A stretch of DNA of 33,825 nucleotides from F23-B02 sp963632825 (GCA_963632825.1 CAVGWF010000072.1:1-33825), one strand, 5' to 3'; counted from the first letter of the stretch, positions 21,746-30,129 are shown. Translations and numbers: made by a program. Notes: generated from the sequence alone by a model not told the origin.

Positions 21746-24397
21746 TTACTTCCTTGCGATCTTCTTGGTGACGAGCTTTGCGACGGCTGCCGGAGCGTTG
21801 CCTGCCGCACCGAGCAGTGCCTTGAAGTATGGAGCGCCGACATAATCCGTGACCTTTTCAAGGTGGATAGCGTCGAACTTGCACTTGGTGGTGCAGATGC
21901 CGCAGCCCACGCAGAGGCTCTCGTCAACGACCGCCGCGCCGCAGCCGAGGCAGCGCGAGGTCTCAATCTTCATCTGCTCCTCTGTGAGGGTGCCGCGAAG
22001 ATCCTTGAAGGTTTTCTTCGCTTCCCTGGCAGAGCCTGCGGCGGCCTTCTGGCGGGGCGCGGTGTCGAAGCCCGCAACGGAAATTCCGGCGGTGGCGGTG
22101 TTCATCGCCTTATAGTCGCGCCTGTCGCGGCCGATGACCTGCGACTGACCGGGATGTACATAGCGGTGGATGGATACGGCGCCCTCCTTGCCTGCCGCAA
22201 TTGCGTCGATGGCAAACTTCGGCCCAGTCACGGCGTCGCCGCCGGCGAACACATCGGAAACGCTGGTCTGCCAGCTGGGCAGGGACACCTTGACCTCACC
22301 CTTTGTGCCGGTCTCGATGCACTTCATGCCGCCGAGGTCTATCCTCTGACCGATGGCGGATATGACCGCGGAAACGGCGAGCGTCTCAAATTTGCCGGTA
22401 CCGACGGGCTTTCCGTCCCTGAGCTCCATGGTCTCAACCTTGAGCGTCTCGACCTTGCCCTCGCCGCTTATCTCGACGGGAGCGGAGAGGAACATGAACT
22501 TCACGCCCTCGGCAATAGCTTCTTCGACCTCGTCATCCGCTGCGGGCATGGCGTCACGGTCGCGGCGGTAGACAACGGTGGTCTTTGCGCCCAGGCGTAC
22601 TGCTGCACGGGCAACGTCGATTGCGACATTGCCGCCGCCGATGACGGCGACAGTCTTGCCGACGGCGGGCTTCTCGCCGAGATTCACCTCGCGCAGGAAG
22701 TCGATGCCGGTGAATACGCCTGGCAGCTCATCGCCCGGGCAGCCGACCATTGCGCCCTTGGACGCGCCGACGGCGAGATAGAAGGCCTTGAAGCCCTGCT
22801 CACGCAGCTCGTCGAGAGAAATGTCCCTGCCGACCTCAACACCGGTCTTGAACTTCACGCCCATATCCTTAAGCACCTTTATCTCGGCGTTTATAACATC
22901 CTTTTCAAGGCGGAAGGAGGGAATACCCATGGTGAGCATGCCGCCGAGCGCCTTTTCCTTTTCATATACGGTCACGGGGTAGCCCTTGACGGCGAGGTAG
23001 TACGCGCAGCTCAGACCCGCGGGACCTGCGCCGATGACGGCGATCTTTTCCTCATAGGGCTTGCCGAGCTGGTTGACCATCCTGGGCACGAAGCGGTGCT
23101 TTGCCTCAAGATCCTTCTCGGCGATGAACTTCTTGATATCGTCAATGGCGATGGGCGAGTCAATGTCGCCGCGGGTGCAGGCATCCTCACAGGCCTTGTT
23201 GCAGATGCGGCCGCAGACGGCAGGGAAGGGGTTTTCCTTCTTTATGAGCTCAAGCGCTTCGGTGTAGCGTCCCTGAGAGGCGAGCTTTATGTAGCCCTGA
23301 ACGGGAACATGTGCGGGACACTGCGCCTTGCAGGGAGCCGTGCCGGAGGGCATGACATCGGTGCGCTCGGTGCGGTAATCAACATTGTAGCTGCTCTTGT
23401 CCCAGGGCACTTCCTTATCCGACTGATACGCATCGGAAACATGCGGATCACCTGCGCACAGCTTCTGACCGAGTCTGACGGCATTGGGCTGGCAGTTTTC
23501 CACGCACTGACCGCAGGCGACGCACTTGTCCTTATCGACCCTTGCAATGAAGTTTGAGCTCACGCCCTCGGGAGCACGGAACATTTCGGTTATGCGCAGC
23601 GCGTAGCAGGAGCAGCCGCAGCAGTTGCAGATGGCGGTCACACCGTCAAAGCCCGGAGCCTGGTTGACATCGTGTACAAGGCCGTTATCCTCGGCGCGCT
23701 TGAGTATCTCGTAGGCCTCCTCCTTGCTGATGAGGCGGTGCTCGCCGTTTTTGGAGAAGTTAATGGCATTGTCGTTGAGGTACATGCACATATCCTCTTC
23801 CAGATGGCCGCAGCCCTCGCCCATGAGTCTGCGCGAGCGGCGGCAGGAGCAGGGACCGACGGAAATGGCGGTCGCGTTTTCGATGATGGTCGAAAGCTCG
23901 TCGTAGGATGCTCTGTGGCTGTTGTTCTCAATGGCGCTCATGACGGGCATGACGCGCATGAAGTTTACGCCGCCGCCGAGCACGGGAGCGAGCATTCCGA
24001 CGCGGATGCGGGTGTACTCCTCAAAGCAGGCCGCAAGGTCGGGGTATTTTTCGCACTGCTCGCGGTTGCCGAGTATGCCCTCCATGATGCCGGGTACCCA
24101 GATGGGGTAGTAGTAAAACGGCTCCTCGCCGTGGTAGCGCACGCGGATGACGCCCGCCTTGACGAGCTTATCGCACTGCTGCTGCGTAAACTCTACGCTC
24201 TTTTTTGCCTTTTTCGCCAGATCCCCGACGGAGAAGTCCTTCTCAAGGCGCATACGCATCATTACCGCGCACATATCGTCGTCAACGATGGGCGCAAGAA
24301 TCCTGTACTCCGGATCCTTATAGGTAATGCCGGTGTAGGTCAGGCTCTCAAGACTTATCTTGGTTGCCAGCGCAAGGATATTCGGTCTGTTGGCCAT
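21746..24397 (-). CDS. Fe-S/FAD oxidoreductase, GltD (NADPH-glutamate synthase small subunit)-like with extra ferredoxin domains
   Basis: 883 residues from the ATG at 24397, preceded by GGGGGAAAA. The in-frame ATG at 24436 is less likely. Order of parts: a winged-helix-like N-terminal domain (about 35-100); a Cys cluster CSCRRSRRLMGEGC near 180; a ferredoxin motif CVACGQCVENCQP near 300; the GltD-type Fe-S domain CKAQCPAHVPVQGYIKLAS with CGRICNKACEDAC near 360-410; an FAD fold VIGAGPAGLSCAYYL near 460; an NAD(P) fold VIGGGNVAIDVARAAVRLGA; and C-terminal CLGCGA plus CVGCGICTTKC. It resembles NfnB/GltD-type electron-transfer flavoproteins; partner and electron acceptor are unknown. It is followed by hypA. 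Confidence 0.88.
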   Translation of the reverse strand: MANRPNILALATKISLESLTYTGITYKDPEYRILAPIVDDDMCAVMMRMRLEKDFSVGDLAKKAKKSVEFTQQQCDKLVKAGVIRVRYHGEEPFYYYPIWVPGIMEGILGNREQCEKYPDLAACFEEYTRIRVGMLAPVLGGGVNFMRVMPVMSAIENNSHRASYDELSTIIENATAISVGPCSCRRSRRLMGEGCGHLEEDMCMYLNDNAINFSKNGEHRLISKEEAYEILKRAEDNGLVHDVNQAPGFDGVTAICNCCGCSCYALRITEMFRAPEGVSSNFIARVDKDKCVACGQCVENCQPNAVRLGQKLCAGDPHVSDAYQSDKEVPWDKSSYNVDYRTERTDVMPSGTAPCKAQCPAHVPVQGYIKLASQGRYTEALELIKKENPFPAVCGRICNKACEDACTRGDIDSPIAIDDIKKFIAEKDLEAKHRFVPRMVNQLGKPYEEKIAVIGAGPAGLSCAYYLAVKGYPVTVYEKEKALGGMLTMGIPSFRLEKDVINAEIKVLKDMGVKFKTGVEVGRDISLDELREQGFKAFYLAVGASKGAMVGCPGDELPGVFTGIDFLREVNLGEKPAVGKTVAVIGGGNVAIDVARAAVRLGAKTTVVYRRDRDAMPAADDEVEEAIAEGVKFMFLSAPVEISGEGKVETLKVETMELRDGKPVGTGKFETLAVSAVISAIGQRIDLGGMKCIETGTKGEVKVSLPSWQTSVSDVFAGGDAVTGPKFAIDAIAAGKEGAVSIHRYVHPGQSQVIGRDRRDYKAMNTATAGISVAGFDTAPRQKAAAGSAREAKKTFKDLRGTLTEEQMKIETSRCLGCGAAVVDESLCVGCGICTTKCKFDAIHLEKVTDYVGAPYFKALLGAAGNAPAAVAKLVTKKIARK

Positions 24398-24457
24398 ATG
24401 TATTTTCCCCCTGTGTGTAAAATATGTATTCTTCATTTTCAGTCTGTTTCTCCTTAA

Positions 24458-24487
24458 TATATATCATGAAGCCATGCACTTTGTCAA
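24458..24487 (-). promoter_or_regulatory. Promoter of the oxidoreductase-hypA operon
   Basis: Minus strand TTGACA (24487-24482), 18 bases, TATATA (24463-24458); ATATAT at 17 bases is equivalent. Confidence 0.6.
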
Positions 24488-24858
24488 TTAATTAGCTTAG
24501 CGCGGGTGTCCGGACCGGAAACCTCCCGGTTTTTCCGGCGGCGCAATACACGCCGCGGCGAACACCTCAATTCCGCCCGCGCAATGCCGCTCTTGCATAA
24601 CTGCACCTCATCATGTGCAATAAGCCCGTTAAATAAGCCACAAACACCTGAAAACGCACAATTATTTAAACAAAACAATTTTTTACCATAGGTTTTTTGA
24701 CAAGATGCAAAAATTGTCGAAATTTTAATTAATTCATTTATTTGAATAAATTTTCAATAAATTTTGTTTGTTTTTAATTCATTTTAATCAAAAACAGGCG
24801 ATTTACATTTTGTTCATTTTTTAACGGTCACGAAGGCCGAAAAATATCGGTGCATTTT
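24488..24858. other. Intergenic region, no gene seen
   Basis: About 370 bases between divergent operons. The left part (to about 24640) is GC-rich, with a small hairpin CCGGAAA/TTTCCGG near 24513-24536. The right part (about 24660-24830) is very AT-rich, rich in TTTT and AATTAATT runs, and could act as an upstream activating or protein-binding region. No reading frame with a ribosome binding site was found. Confidence 0.6.
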
Positions 24859-24887
24859 TTGACACAATGAAAACCGCATTATAGAAT
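24859..24887 (+). promoter_or_regulatory. Strong housekeeping promoter of the ykvI operon
   Basis: TTGACA (24859-24864), 17 bases, TAGAAT (24882-24887), preceded by an AT-rich region. Transcription would start near 24894, giving a leader of about 190 bases before the transporter. Confidence 0.75.
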
Positions 24888-24921
24888 AGTGCGCGTTTCA
24901 AGGGAGCCGAGGCAATATCTG

Positions 24922-25089
24922 ATGCGGCGGGAACAGCTCCGCCGTGCCGCTCAAAGCGGAGAGCTCCGCTTCGATATCAACAATGTATACATGATCCCGA
25001 TATTCGGCGCCGAGGCTGAGGATCCGGAGCGCGGAACGGGCAATGTTATAAAAGAAGAGACTTTAGAAAAAAGGAGAGTCAAATTATGA
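24922..25089 (+). CDS. Small ORF overlapping the YkvI transporter start
   Basis: 55 codons from the ATG at 24922, about 28 bases after the predicted transcription start and preceded by GGGAGCCGAGG. Its stop overlaps the transporter start (ATGA, 25086-25089). The product would be charged and cytosolic, with RREQLRRAAQSGELRFDI and then VYMIPIFGAEAEDPERG. No family is recognised. The 4-base overlap and the reasonable codon use favour a real coupled gene. A non-coding leader is the alternative. Confidence 0.45.
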   Translation: MRREQLRRAAQSGELRFDINNVYMIPIFGAEAEDPERGTGNVIKEETLEKRRVKL

Positions 25090-26291
25090 ACAACAAAGCA
25101 GCCAAAGGCACATGGGCGGCCGCGTTTACCGTAGCGTCCGTGTGGTTCGGCACCCATGTCGGCGGCGGCTTCGCCTCCGGCAACCAGGTAGTCAACTACT
25201 TCTCTCAGTACGGCTGGATGGCAGTCGCATTCCCCATTATCGCAATGGGCATACTTGCATATGTGATATATACCGTCATGAAGTTTGCAAAGCTCAACGG
25301 CTTTACAAACTATAAGGACACCTTCGCGGCACTGTATCCGAAGCCGTGGATGGAGGTATTCTTCGAGATATTCTATATCATTATCCTCCTTGCGGCAGTC
25401 GGCGCGGCAGTTGCCGGTGCAGGCGAGGTTCTTGCTAACTTCTTCGGCGTCGACTACACCGTAACAGCCAACAAGCTTCTTTTCAACCTCCTCATCGTTG
25501 CTCTGCTCATTGTTCTGAGCATCTTCGGCGTAAAGCTTGTTATTGCAGCCTCCACCGTTCTTTCCATCGCAATCCTCATCTCCACCGCAGTTATCGTTGT
25601 CACCGGCTTTGCAGCCGACCTTGACAGCATTTCCGCACAGTACCTTGCAGCAAATAACCTTCAGGCGGCAGCATACACCAACAGCCCCGCAAAGGCTGTC
25701 TGGCTCGGTGTTGTTATCTACTCGGCATTCCAGTGCGTTTCCATTCCCCCGATGATCGCAGCAGGCGAGGGTCTGACCCTCAAGGGCATCAAGCGCGCAA
25801 ACATCCTCGGCTGGCTCATGAACGGCTGCGCTCTGGCTGCTTCCGCTGCAATGCTCTGCCGCTGGTACCCGCTGCTGGCCGCACTTCAGGGTGCAGGCGT
25901 TGAGGGCTTCACCAACGCAATAAACGGCATCCCCAACCAGACCGTTCTCACCCTCGTCGGTATCAAGTGGATGATGGTCATCTTCAGCATCCTGCTGTTC
26001 AGCGCCTTCGTATCCACCAGCGTCACCCTCGTTTTCACCATGATCCAGCGCTTCCAGGGTCACTGCTTCCCCAACTCCATCAAGAGCGAGAAGATCCGCG
26101 GCGTTATCGTCGGCGTTGTTGTCATCGCACTGTGCTTCGCGATCTCCCTGCTCGGTCTGAGCGGCATCATCAAGTACGCCTACGGCTACGACGGCTACTA
26201 CGCCATCCTCGCCATCTACATCCCCGTGCTGGTCTGGGGCATCCCCAAGGTCAAGAAGCTCGAGGCTCAGAAGAAGGCAGAGCTGGAATAA
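25086..26291 (+). CDS. YkvI-family membrane transporter
   Basis: 401 residues with about 10-11 hydrophobic helices. It resembles the YkvI family of LeuT-fold (APC superfamily) transporters: SVWFGTHVGGGFASGNQVVNYF at the N-terminus, with the helix-breaking GGGFASG, and later SIPPMIAAGEGLTLKG. The transported compound is unknown. AAGGAG precedes the ATG. Codon choice is strongly biased towards C-ending and GCA codons, like the second reductase gene at 27334, which suggests high expression. It is followed by a hairpin and two ketopantoate-reductase-family genes on the same strand, so transporter and enzymes may share a substrate. Confidence 0.88.
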   Translation: MNNKAAKGTWAAAFTVASVWFGTHVGGGFASGNQVVNYFSQYGWMAVAFPIIAMGILAYVIYTVMKFAKLNGFTNYKDTFAALYPKPWMEVFFEIFYIIILLAAVGAAVAGAGEVLANFFGVDYTVTANKLLFNLLIVALLIVLSIFGVKLVIAASTVLSIAILISTAVIVVTGFAADLDSISAQYLAANNLQAAAYTNSPAKAVWLGVVIYSAFQCVSIPPMIAAGEGLTLKGIKRANILGWLMNGCALAASAAMLCRWYPLLAALQGAGVEGFTNAINGIPNQTVLTLVGIKWMMVIFSILLFSAFVSTSVTLVFTMIQRFQGHCFPNSIKSEKIRGVIVGVVVIALCFAISLLGLSGIIKYAYGYDGYYAILAIYIPVLVWGIPKVKKLEAQKKAELE

Positions 26292-26310
26292 TAACAAACT
26301 CAACATCAGA

Positions 26311-26332
26311 CACCACCGGTTTTCCGGTGGTG
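26311..26332 (+). terminator. Hairpin between ykvI and the first reductase gene, weak terminator
   Basis: Perfect 9-bp stem CACCACCGG/CCGGTGGTG with loop TTTT, followed only by TTTG and then the ribosome binding site of the next gene. More likely a partial terminator or mRNA-processing or stabilising hairpin than a full stop. Confidence 0.5.
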
Positions 26333-26351
26333 TTTGAACAGGTGAATGATA

Positions 26352-27305
26352 ATGAAAATAGCCATGATAGGCTCCGGCGCTGCCGGCAGCGTTTTCGCTT
26401 CATATCTGAATAAGGGCGGTGCAGAGCTCTGGCTCGTTGACCGCTACAAGGCGCACATGGACAAGGTCGCAGCCGAGGGTATGACCTTCGTCACTCCCGA
26501 TGGCGAGGAGCTCCTCACGGGCTTCCACACGGCTTATTCCGCCGAGAATATCGGTCTTATGGATATGGTCATACTCATGGTCAAGGCCACGCAGACCGAC
26601 GGCATCATGCCCTCGGTGCTGCCGTGCATCGGCAGGGAAACGGTGGTCGTATCGCTGCAAAACGGCATCGGCAACGACGATGTGCTTAAAAAGTATGTCC
26701 CTGCGGACAGAATACTCTATGGCTTCGGCACGATAGGCACCGAGCTTCCGGAGCCCGGCAGATGCGTTTCAAAGCCGGAAAGCGGCGTTATCATGCGCTT
26801 CGGAGCATCCGAAAACGACCCCGTTTCCGAAAAAGCCGGCAAGGCGCTTGAAAAGTGCTTTTGCGACGGTGGCTGCCTGACGAGCTTTGAAAAGGATATC
26901 CGTCCCTTCGTTTGGAAAAAGGCAATATCAAACAGCGGCTATAACACGCTCTCGGCGCTCACGAGACTCAGGGTCGGCCCGATGCTCGATACCGAAAGCG
27001 GCAGACAGCTTATAAAAAGCGTATGGGCCGAGGGCTGTGCGGTTGCAAAGGCGCTCACGGGCGTTGACCTGTGGGACGAGATGCTCGAGGAGCTGGAAAG
27101 GCTCAGAGAGGGCTTTGCGAAATACTACCCCTCCATGGCACAGGATGTGCTCATCCACAGGCGCCAGACAGAGGTCGAGCTTTTAAACGGCGCCATCGTT
27201 CACTACGGCGCGGAGCTCGGCATCCCCACTCCGGTGAACTCGGCGCTCACACTTATGATACAGACAATACAGCAAAACTACGACAAGCAGTATTGCGAAA
27301 AATAA
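26352..27305 (+). CDS. Ketopantoate reductase (ApbA/PanE)-family oxidoreductase, copy 1
   Basis: 317 residues from the ATG at 26352, chosen over the ATG two codons earlier because AGGTG then sits at a normal distance. N-terminal NAD(P)-binding fold MKIAMIGSGAAGSVFASYL. The PanE catalytic set is intact: Lys190, Asn194 and Asn198 in WKKAISNSGYN, and the C-terminal PSMAQD with TEVELLNG. PanE makes pantoate from ketopantoate with NADPH, but the family includes other 2-oxo acid and opine-type reductases. Tandem duplication next to a transporter suggests a different substrate. Codon use is less biased than that of copy 2. Confidence 0.88.
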   Translation: MKIAMIGSGAAGSVFASYLNKGGAELWLVDRYKAHMDKVAAEGMTFVTPDGEELLTGFHTAYSAENIGLMDMVILMVKATQTDGIMPSVLPCIGRETVVVSLQNGIGNDDVLKKYVPADRILYGFGTIGTELPEPGRCVSKPESGVIMRFGASENDPVSEKAGKALEKCFCDGGCLTSFEKDIRPFVWKKAISNSGYNTLSALTRLRVGPMLDTESGRQLIKSVWAEGCAVAKALTGVDLWDEMLEELERLREGFAKYYPSMAQDVLIHRRQTEVELLNGAIVHYGAELGIPTPVNSALTLMIQTIQQNYDKQYCEK

Positions 27306-27333
27306 AATATTCTTATTTAAGGAGACAATAACA

Positions 27334-28377
27334 ATGAAAATTGCAATGTATGGTTCCGGCGCAGCAGGCAGCGTTTTTGCTTCTTACCTGAAAAAGGGCG
27401 GCGCAGACATGATCCTCATCGACCGCTATGAGGCACACATGAAGAAGGTCGCCGAGGACGGCATGCACTTCACCATCCATCAGGAAGAAAACGGCGCATA
27501 CACCGATTACAACTACCAGCTCAAGGGCTTCCGCACCTACACCAGCTCCGCAGCAGCCGCAGAGACCGAGGGCAAGGTCGACGTCATCATCTACATGACC
27601 AAGGCCACCCAGCTCGAGCAGGCAATTCAGGACTCTCTGCCTGTCGTGGGCGACACCACCGTTGCCGTTTCCCTCATAAACGGTCTGGGCAACGACGACA
27701 ACCTGTTCAAGGTGTTCCCGAAGGAGCGCTGCGTTATCGGCTCCGGTGTTCTCGGTACCGCACTGCCCGAGCCCGGCCACTGCGTTTCCACTCCTGCCGG
27801 CGGCGTTCAGATGAACTTCGGCGGCGCAGTCAGAAGCGAGCTTAACGACGCTGCATGCGCAGAGATGCTCAAGTGCTACCGCGAGGGCGGCTGCGATGCC
27901 TACTGGCGCGACGGCGAGCCGGGCACCGACAACAACATCTATAAGTTCATCTGGAAAAAGGTCTGCGTCAATGCGACCGTCAACACCGTCTGCGCGGTCC
28001 TGCGCCTGAAGATCGGTGAGGTCGAGGCGGATCCTTGGGGTCAGCAGCTGTTCCACGGTGTTATCCGCGAGACCTGCGCCGTTGCTACCGCAAAGGGCGT
28101 TCCCATGAATGCCGACGAGTTCATCGCTCATGACCATGCCGACATCGTTACCAACATCGGCGACTACTATCCCTCCATGTGCCAGGACGCTCTGTTCCAC
28201 CAGCGTCAGACCGAGATCGACGTTCTCAACGGCAAGATCGCCGAGTACGGCAAGGAGCTCGGAATTGCGACCCCGACCTGCGATATCCTCACCAAGGTCG
28301 TACACTGCATCCAGGACAACTACGCAAACCAGTACTTTCAGGATAAAGACGGCAACGCCTTCCGCCTCGGCAAGTAA
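27334..28377 (+). CDS. Ketopantoate reductase (ApbA/PanE)-family oxidoreductase, copy 2
   Basis: 347 residues, 28 bases after copy 1, with AAGGAG before the ATG. It is clearly homologous to copy 1: MKIAMYGSGAAGSVFASYLK, shared LPEPG-C-VS segment, Lys209, Asn213 and Asn217 in WKKVCVNATVN, then YYPSMCQD and TEIDVLNG. It carries extra residues in the first domain (about 45-75) and a short acidic insert (RDGEPGTDNN) before the catalytic Lys. Codon use is strongly biased towards C-ending codons, unlike copy 1, pointing to high expression. The two may act as paired or alternative subunits; the substrate is unknown. Confidence 0.88.
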   Translation: MKIAMYGSGAAGSVFASYLKKGGADMILIDRYEAHMKKVAEDGMHFTIHQEENGAYTDYNYQLKGFRTYTSSAAAAETEGKVDVIIYMTKATQLEQAIQDSLPVVGDTTVAVSLINGLGNDDNLFKVFPKERCVIGSGVLGTALPEPGHCVSTPAGGVQMNFGGAVRSELNDAACAEMLKCYREGGCDAYWRDGEPGTDNNIYKFIWKKVCVNATVNTVCAVLRLKIGEVEADPWGQQLFHGVIRETCAVATAKGVPMNADEFIAHDHADIVTNIGDYYPSMCQDALFHQRQTEIDVLNGKIAEYGKELGIATPTCDILTKVVHCIQDNYANQYFQDKDGNAFRLGK

Positions 28378-28396
28378 GTCTGACTTAAATAATATC

Positions 28397-28424
28397 AAAA
28401 AACCGCCCGCACGGGCGGTTTTTT
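28397..28424 (+). terminator. Intrinsic terminator of the ykvI-reductase operon
   Basis: Stem CCGCCC/GGGCGG (28403-28408, 28413-28418) with flanking six A and six T, 20 bases after the stop. Confidence 0.88.
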
Positions 28425-28480
28425 GCACGCCGGAAAAAGTCCGTGACCGCGATTTTGCTTCAATGTCCCGTTATCGGCAA

Positions 28481-28509
28481 TTGATTTTATGCGCGGCTTG
28501 GCGTATAAT
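28481..28509 (+). promoter_or_regulatory. Housekeeping promoter of the GreA-type gene
   Basis: TTGATT (28481-28486), 17 bases, TATAAT (28504-28509), with the gene start 25 bases further on. Confidence 0.75.
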
Positions 28510-28533
28510 GCCACTCGGAAAAGAGGTATTATC

Positions 28534-29037
28534 ATGCATGACGATCTGACAAAACAGGATATTGAAAAAATGCAGGCGGAGCTTGACCACAGACGGCTTG
28601 AGCTTATGCCGGAGCTTATAGAGGAAGTCAAGCGCACGCGCGCCTTCGGCGACCTGAGCGAAAACTTTGAATACAAGGAGGCAAAGCGGGCGAAAAACCG
28701 CAATGCCAGCCGCATCCGTTACCTTGAAAACATGATAAAGTCTGCGCACATTATCGGCTCTGATTCTGCCGCCGACGAGGTCGGGCTGTACGACAGGGTA
28801 GAGATATATATTCCGGAGGATGACGAGACGAATGTCATTCAGGTCGTGACGACTATCCGCACCGACCCGCTCAAGGGACTTATAAGCCGCGAATCACCGT
28901 TCGGAAAGGCGGTGCTCGGGAAAAAAGCCGGCGACCGTATCACGGTGTATGTAAACGATAACTACAGCTACGAGGCGGTAATAAAAAGCATCACAAAATC
29001 CGCCGACGACGGCTCCGCTCCCATACTGCAATATTGA
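28534..29037 (+). CDS. GreA/GreB-family transcription elongation factor
   Basis: 167 residues from the ATG at 28534 (GAGGT 7 bases upstream). The N-terminal coiled-coil hairpin carries the acidic tip GDLSENFEYKEAKRAKNRN (Asp40, Glu43), the catalytic end that enters the RNA polymerase channel. The C-terminal FKBP-like domain contains SRESPFGKAVLGKKAGD. GreA stimulates cleavage of backtracked transcripts. The C-terminal domain is more divergent than in typical GreA, so it could be a second paralogue in this genome. Confidence 0.85.
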   Translation: MHDDLTKQDIEKMQAELDHRRLELMPELIEEVKRTRAFGDLSENFEYKEAKRAKNRNASRIRYLENMIKSAHIIGSDSAADEVGLYDRVEIYIPEDDETNVIQVVTTIRTDPLKGLISRESPFGKAVLGKKAGDRITVYVNDNYSYEAVIKSITKSADDGSAPILQY

Positions 29038-29051
29038 AAAAGGTACCCGCT

Positions 29052-29098
29052 GAAAAGGAAAAAGTCCACCGTAATTCTGTCAAAATTACGGTGGACTT
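29052..29098 (-). terminator. Intrinsic terminator of the 29114 gene
   Basis: Perfect 15-bp stem (29062-29076 with 29084-29098). On the minus strand TTTTTCCTTTTC follows. It may also stop the GreA gene from the other side, though the T-run there is lacking. Confidence 0.75.
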
Positions 29099-29113
29099 AT
29101 TGCGTATGGAGTG

Positions 29114-30067
29114 CTATTTCAGAGCCTTTATATTTAGGCAGAGGGTCGTGCCGAAAAGCTCTCTGAACAGCGATGCCGTACCGAGTAGGGCGAAAAGCAG
29201 AGCGAACAGGTAATTTATCACCGTTGAGCGGCAGAAATCCCCGTCCGTCGAGAACATATATGCCAGAGCGGGACCGACATCTGCCGTCGTAAGACCGTCG
29301 ATCAGACCGTCGTTTACGATCGAGTACAGCGTATAGTAATCGGCGGCATAGCTGCCGGCAAAAACTCCGATTATAACGGCTGCAATAATGATAAACGGCT
29401 TTACGCGGCTGTGCCTGCCGTGCAGCAGCTCATAGCCCTTGAGCGCCCCCCAGCCGATAACAAGTCCGGCTATCGAGGCAAAGCAGCCCTCGTACAGCAA
29501 AACCGCCAGGGGGATGGCGCCTGCGAGTGCGCCGAGCAGAGCGCCGAATATGCCGCCGATAACGGTGCCGGTGCCATTTTCCCGTACAATATGATGCACT
29601 TCGGAGCAGAGGCGTTCGTTGATCTGCGCGGCGCAGTCACCGTGCAGATGGAAGGCTATGCCGTTAATCAGCCTCCAGCATCCGCAGCCGGCAAGCTCAG
29701 CGCTGCATTCGCTGCAGAGCTCGACCCCGTCTGCGCCGCAGCAGCGGAGCAGGGGAAGGAAAAAATCGCAGAACGCGGTGAGCCTGCTCATTGTGCCGCG
29801 ATTATCGGTGAACATGACGACTATGGCATCGGAGAGAAGCCGAATATCCGAGACATTGAAGTCGCGGCGCAGATCGTGCCGGCTGAGCTGATACATAAGG
29901 TAATCGCGCGCCTGTTCATCGTGTATGCGGGTCGTTACCGCGAGCCGCTTATAGCCCCAGCCCTCCGAAAAGGTGACGGCAAAGCCCATAAACTCACCGT
30001 ATGCAACGCCGGAGGCGATGCGCATGCCGTTTGCCCGAGCGAGCTTTCTGAGACCGGATCCTACCAT
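29114..30067 (-). CDS. Hypothetical membrane protein with Cys-rich segment
   Basis: 317 residues, no family recognised. The N-terminal half is soluble (about 1-165) and includes a cysteine-rich stretch, CCGADGVELCSECSAELAGCGC (about 109-130), which may bind a metal. The C-terminal half has about four hydrophobic segments: GGIFGALLGALAGAIPLAVLL, an alanine/glycine-rich helix, FIIIAAVIIGVFAGSYAA, and YLFALLFALLGTASLF. GGGGGATAAGAC precedes the ATG at 30067. It has its own promoter (30101-30129) and terminator (29052). Glycine-rich membrane helices of this kind also occur in transport-related proteins, but nothing specific can be said. Confidence 0.75.
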   Translation of the reverse strand: MVGSGLRKLARANGMRIASGVAYGEFMGFAVTFSEGWGYKRLAVTTRIHDEQARDYLMYQLSRHDLRRDFNVSDIRLLSDAIVVMFTDNRGTMSRLTAFCDFFLPLLRCCGADGVELCSECSAELAGCGCWRLINGIAFHLHGDCAAQINERLCSEVHHIVRENGTGTVIGGIFGALLGALAGAIPLAVLLYEGCFASIAGLVIGWGALKGYELLHGRHSRVKPFIIIAAVIIGVFAGSYAADYYTLYSIVNDGLIDGLTTADVGPALAYMFSTDGDFCRSTVINYLFALLFALLGTASLFRELFGTTLCLNIKALK

Positions 30068-30100
30068 GTCTTATCCCCCTGAATATATATCCTCGGATAA

Positions 30101-30129
30101 AATTTAGCATAGTAAAAAAACTCTGTCAA
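30101..30129 (-). promoter_or_regulatory. Promoter of the 29114-30067 gene
   Basis: Minus strand TTGACA (30129-30124), 17 bases, TAAATT (30106-30101). It starts just after the terminator of the NSS transporter gene. Confidence 0.7.

Noticed and set aside
21731..23557. 608-codon plus-strand frame opposite the oxidoreductase
   Set aside because: Antisense shadow of a gene with clear Fe-S and FAD motifs; low-complexity Ala/Gly/Asp content and no start signals.
24488..24691. Short frames on both strands in the GC-rich part of the intergenic region
   Set aside because: About 60 codons each, overlapping each other in antisense, without ribosome binding sites.
24951..26306. 451-codon minus-strand frame opposite ykvI
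   Set aside because: Very rich in Asp, Asn, Glu and Cys as expected from the complement of a hydrophobic gene; no ribosome binding site.
27313..28428. 371-codon minus-strand frame opposite reductase copy 2
   Set aside because: Produced by the strong C-ending codon bias of the real gene on the plus strand; it begins within the terminator.
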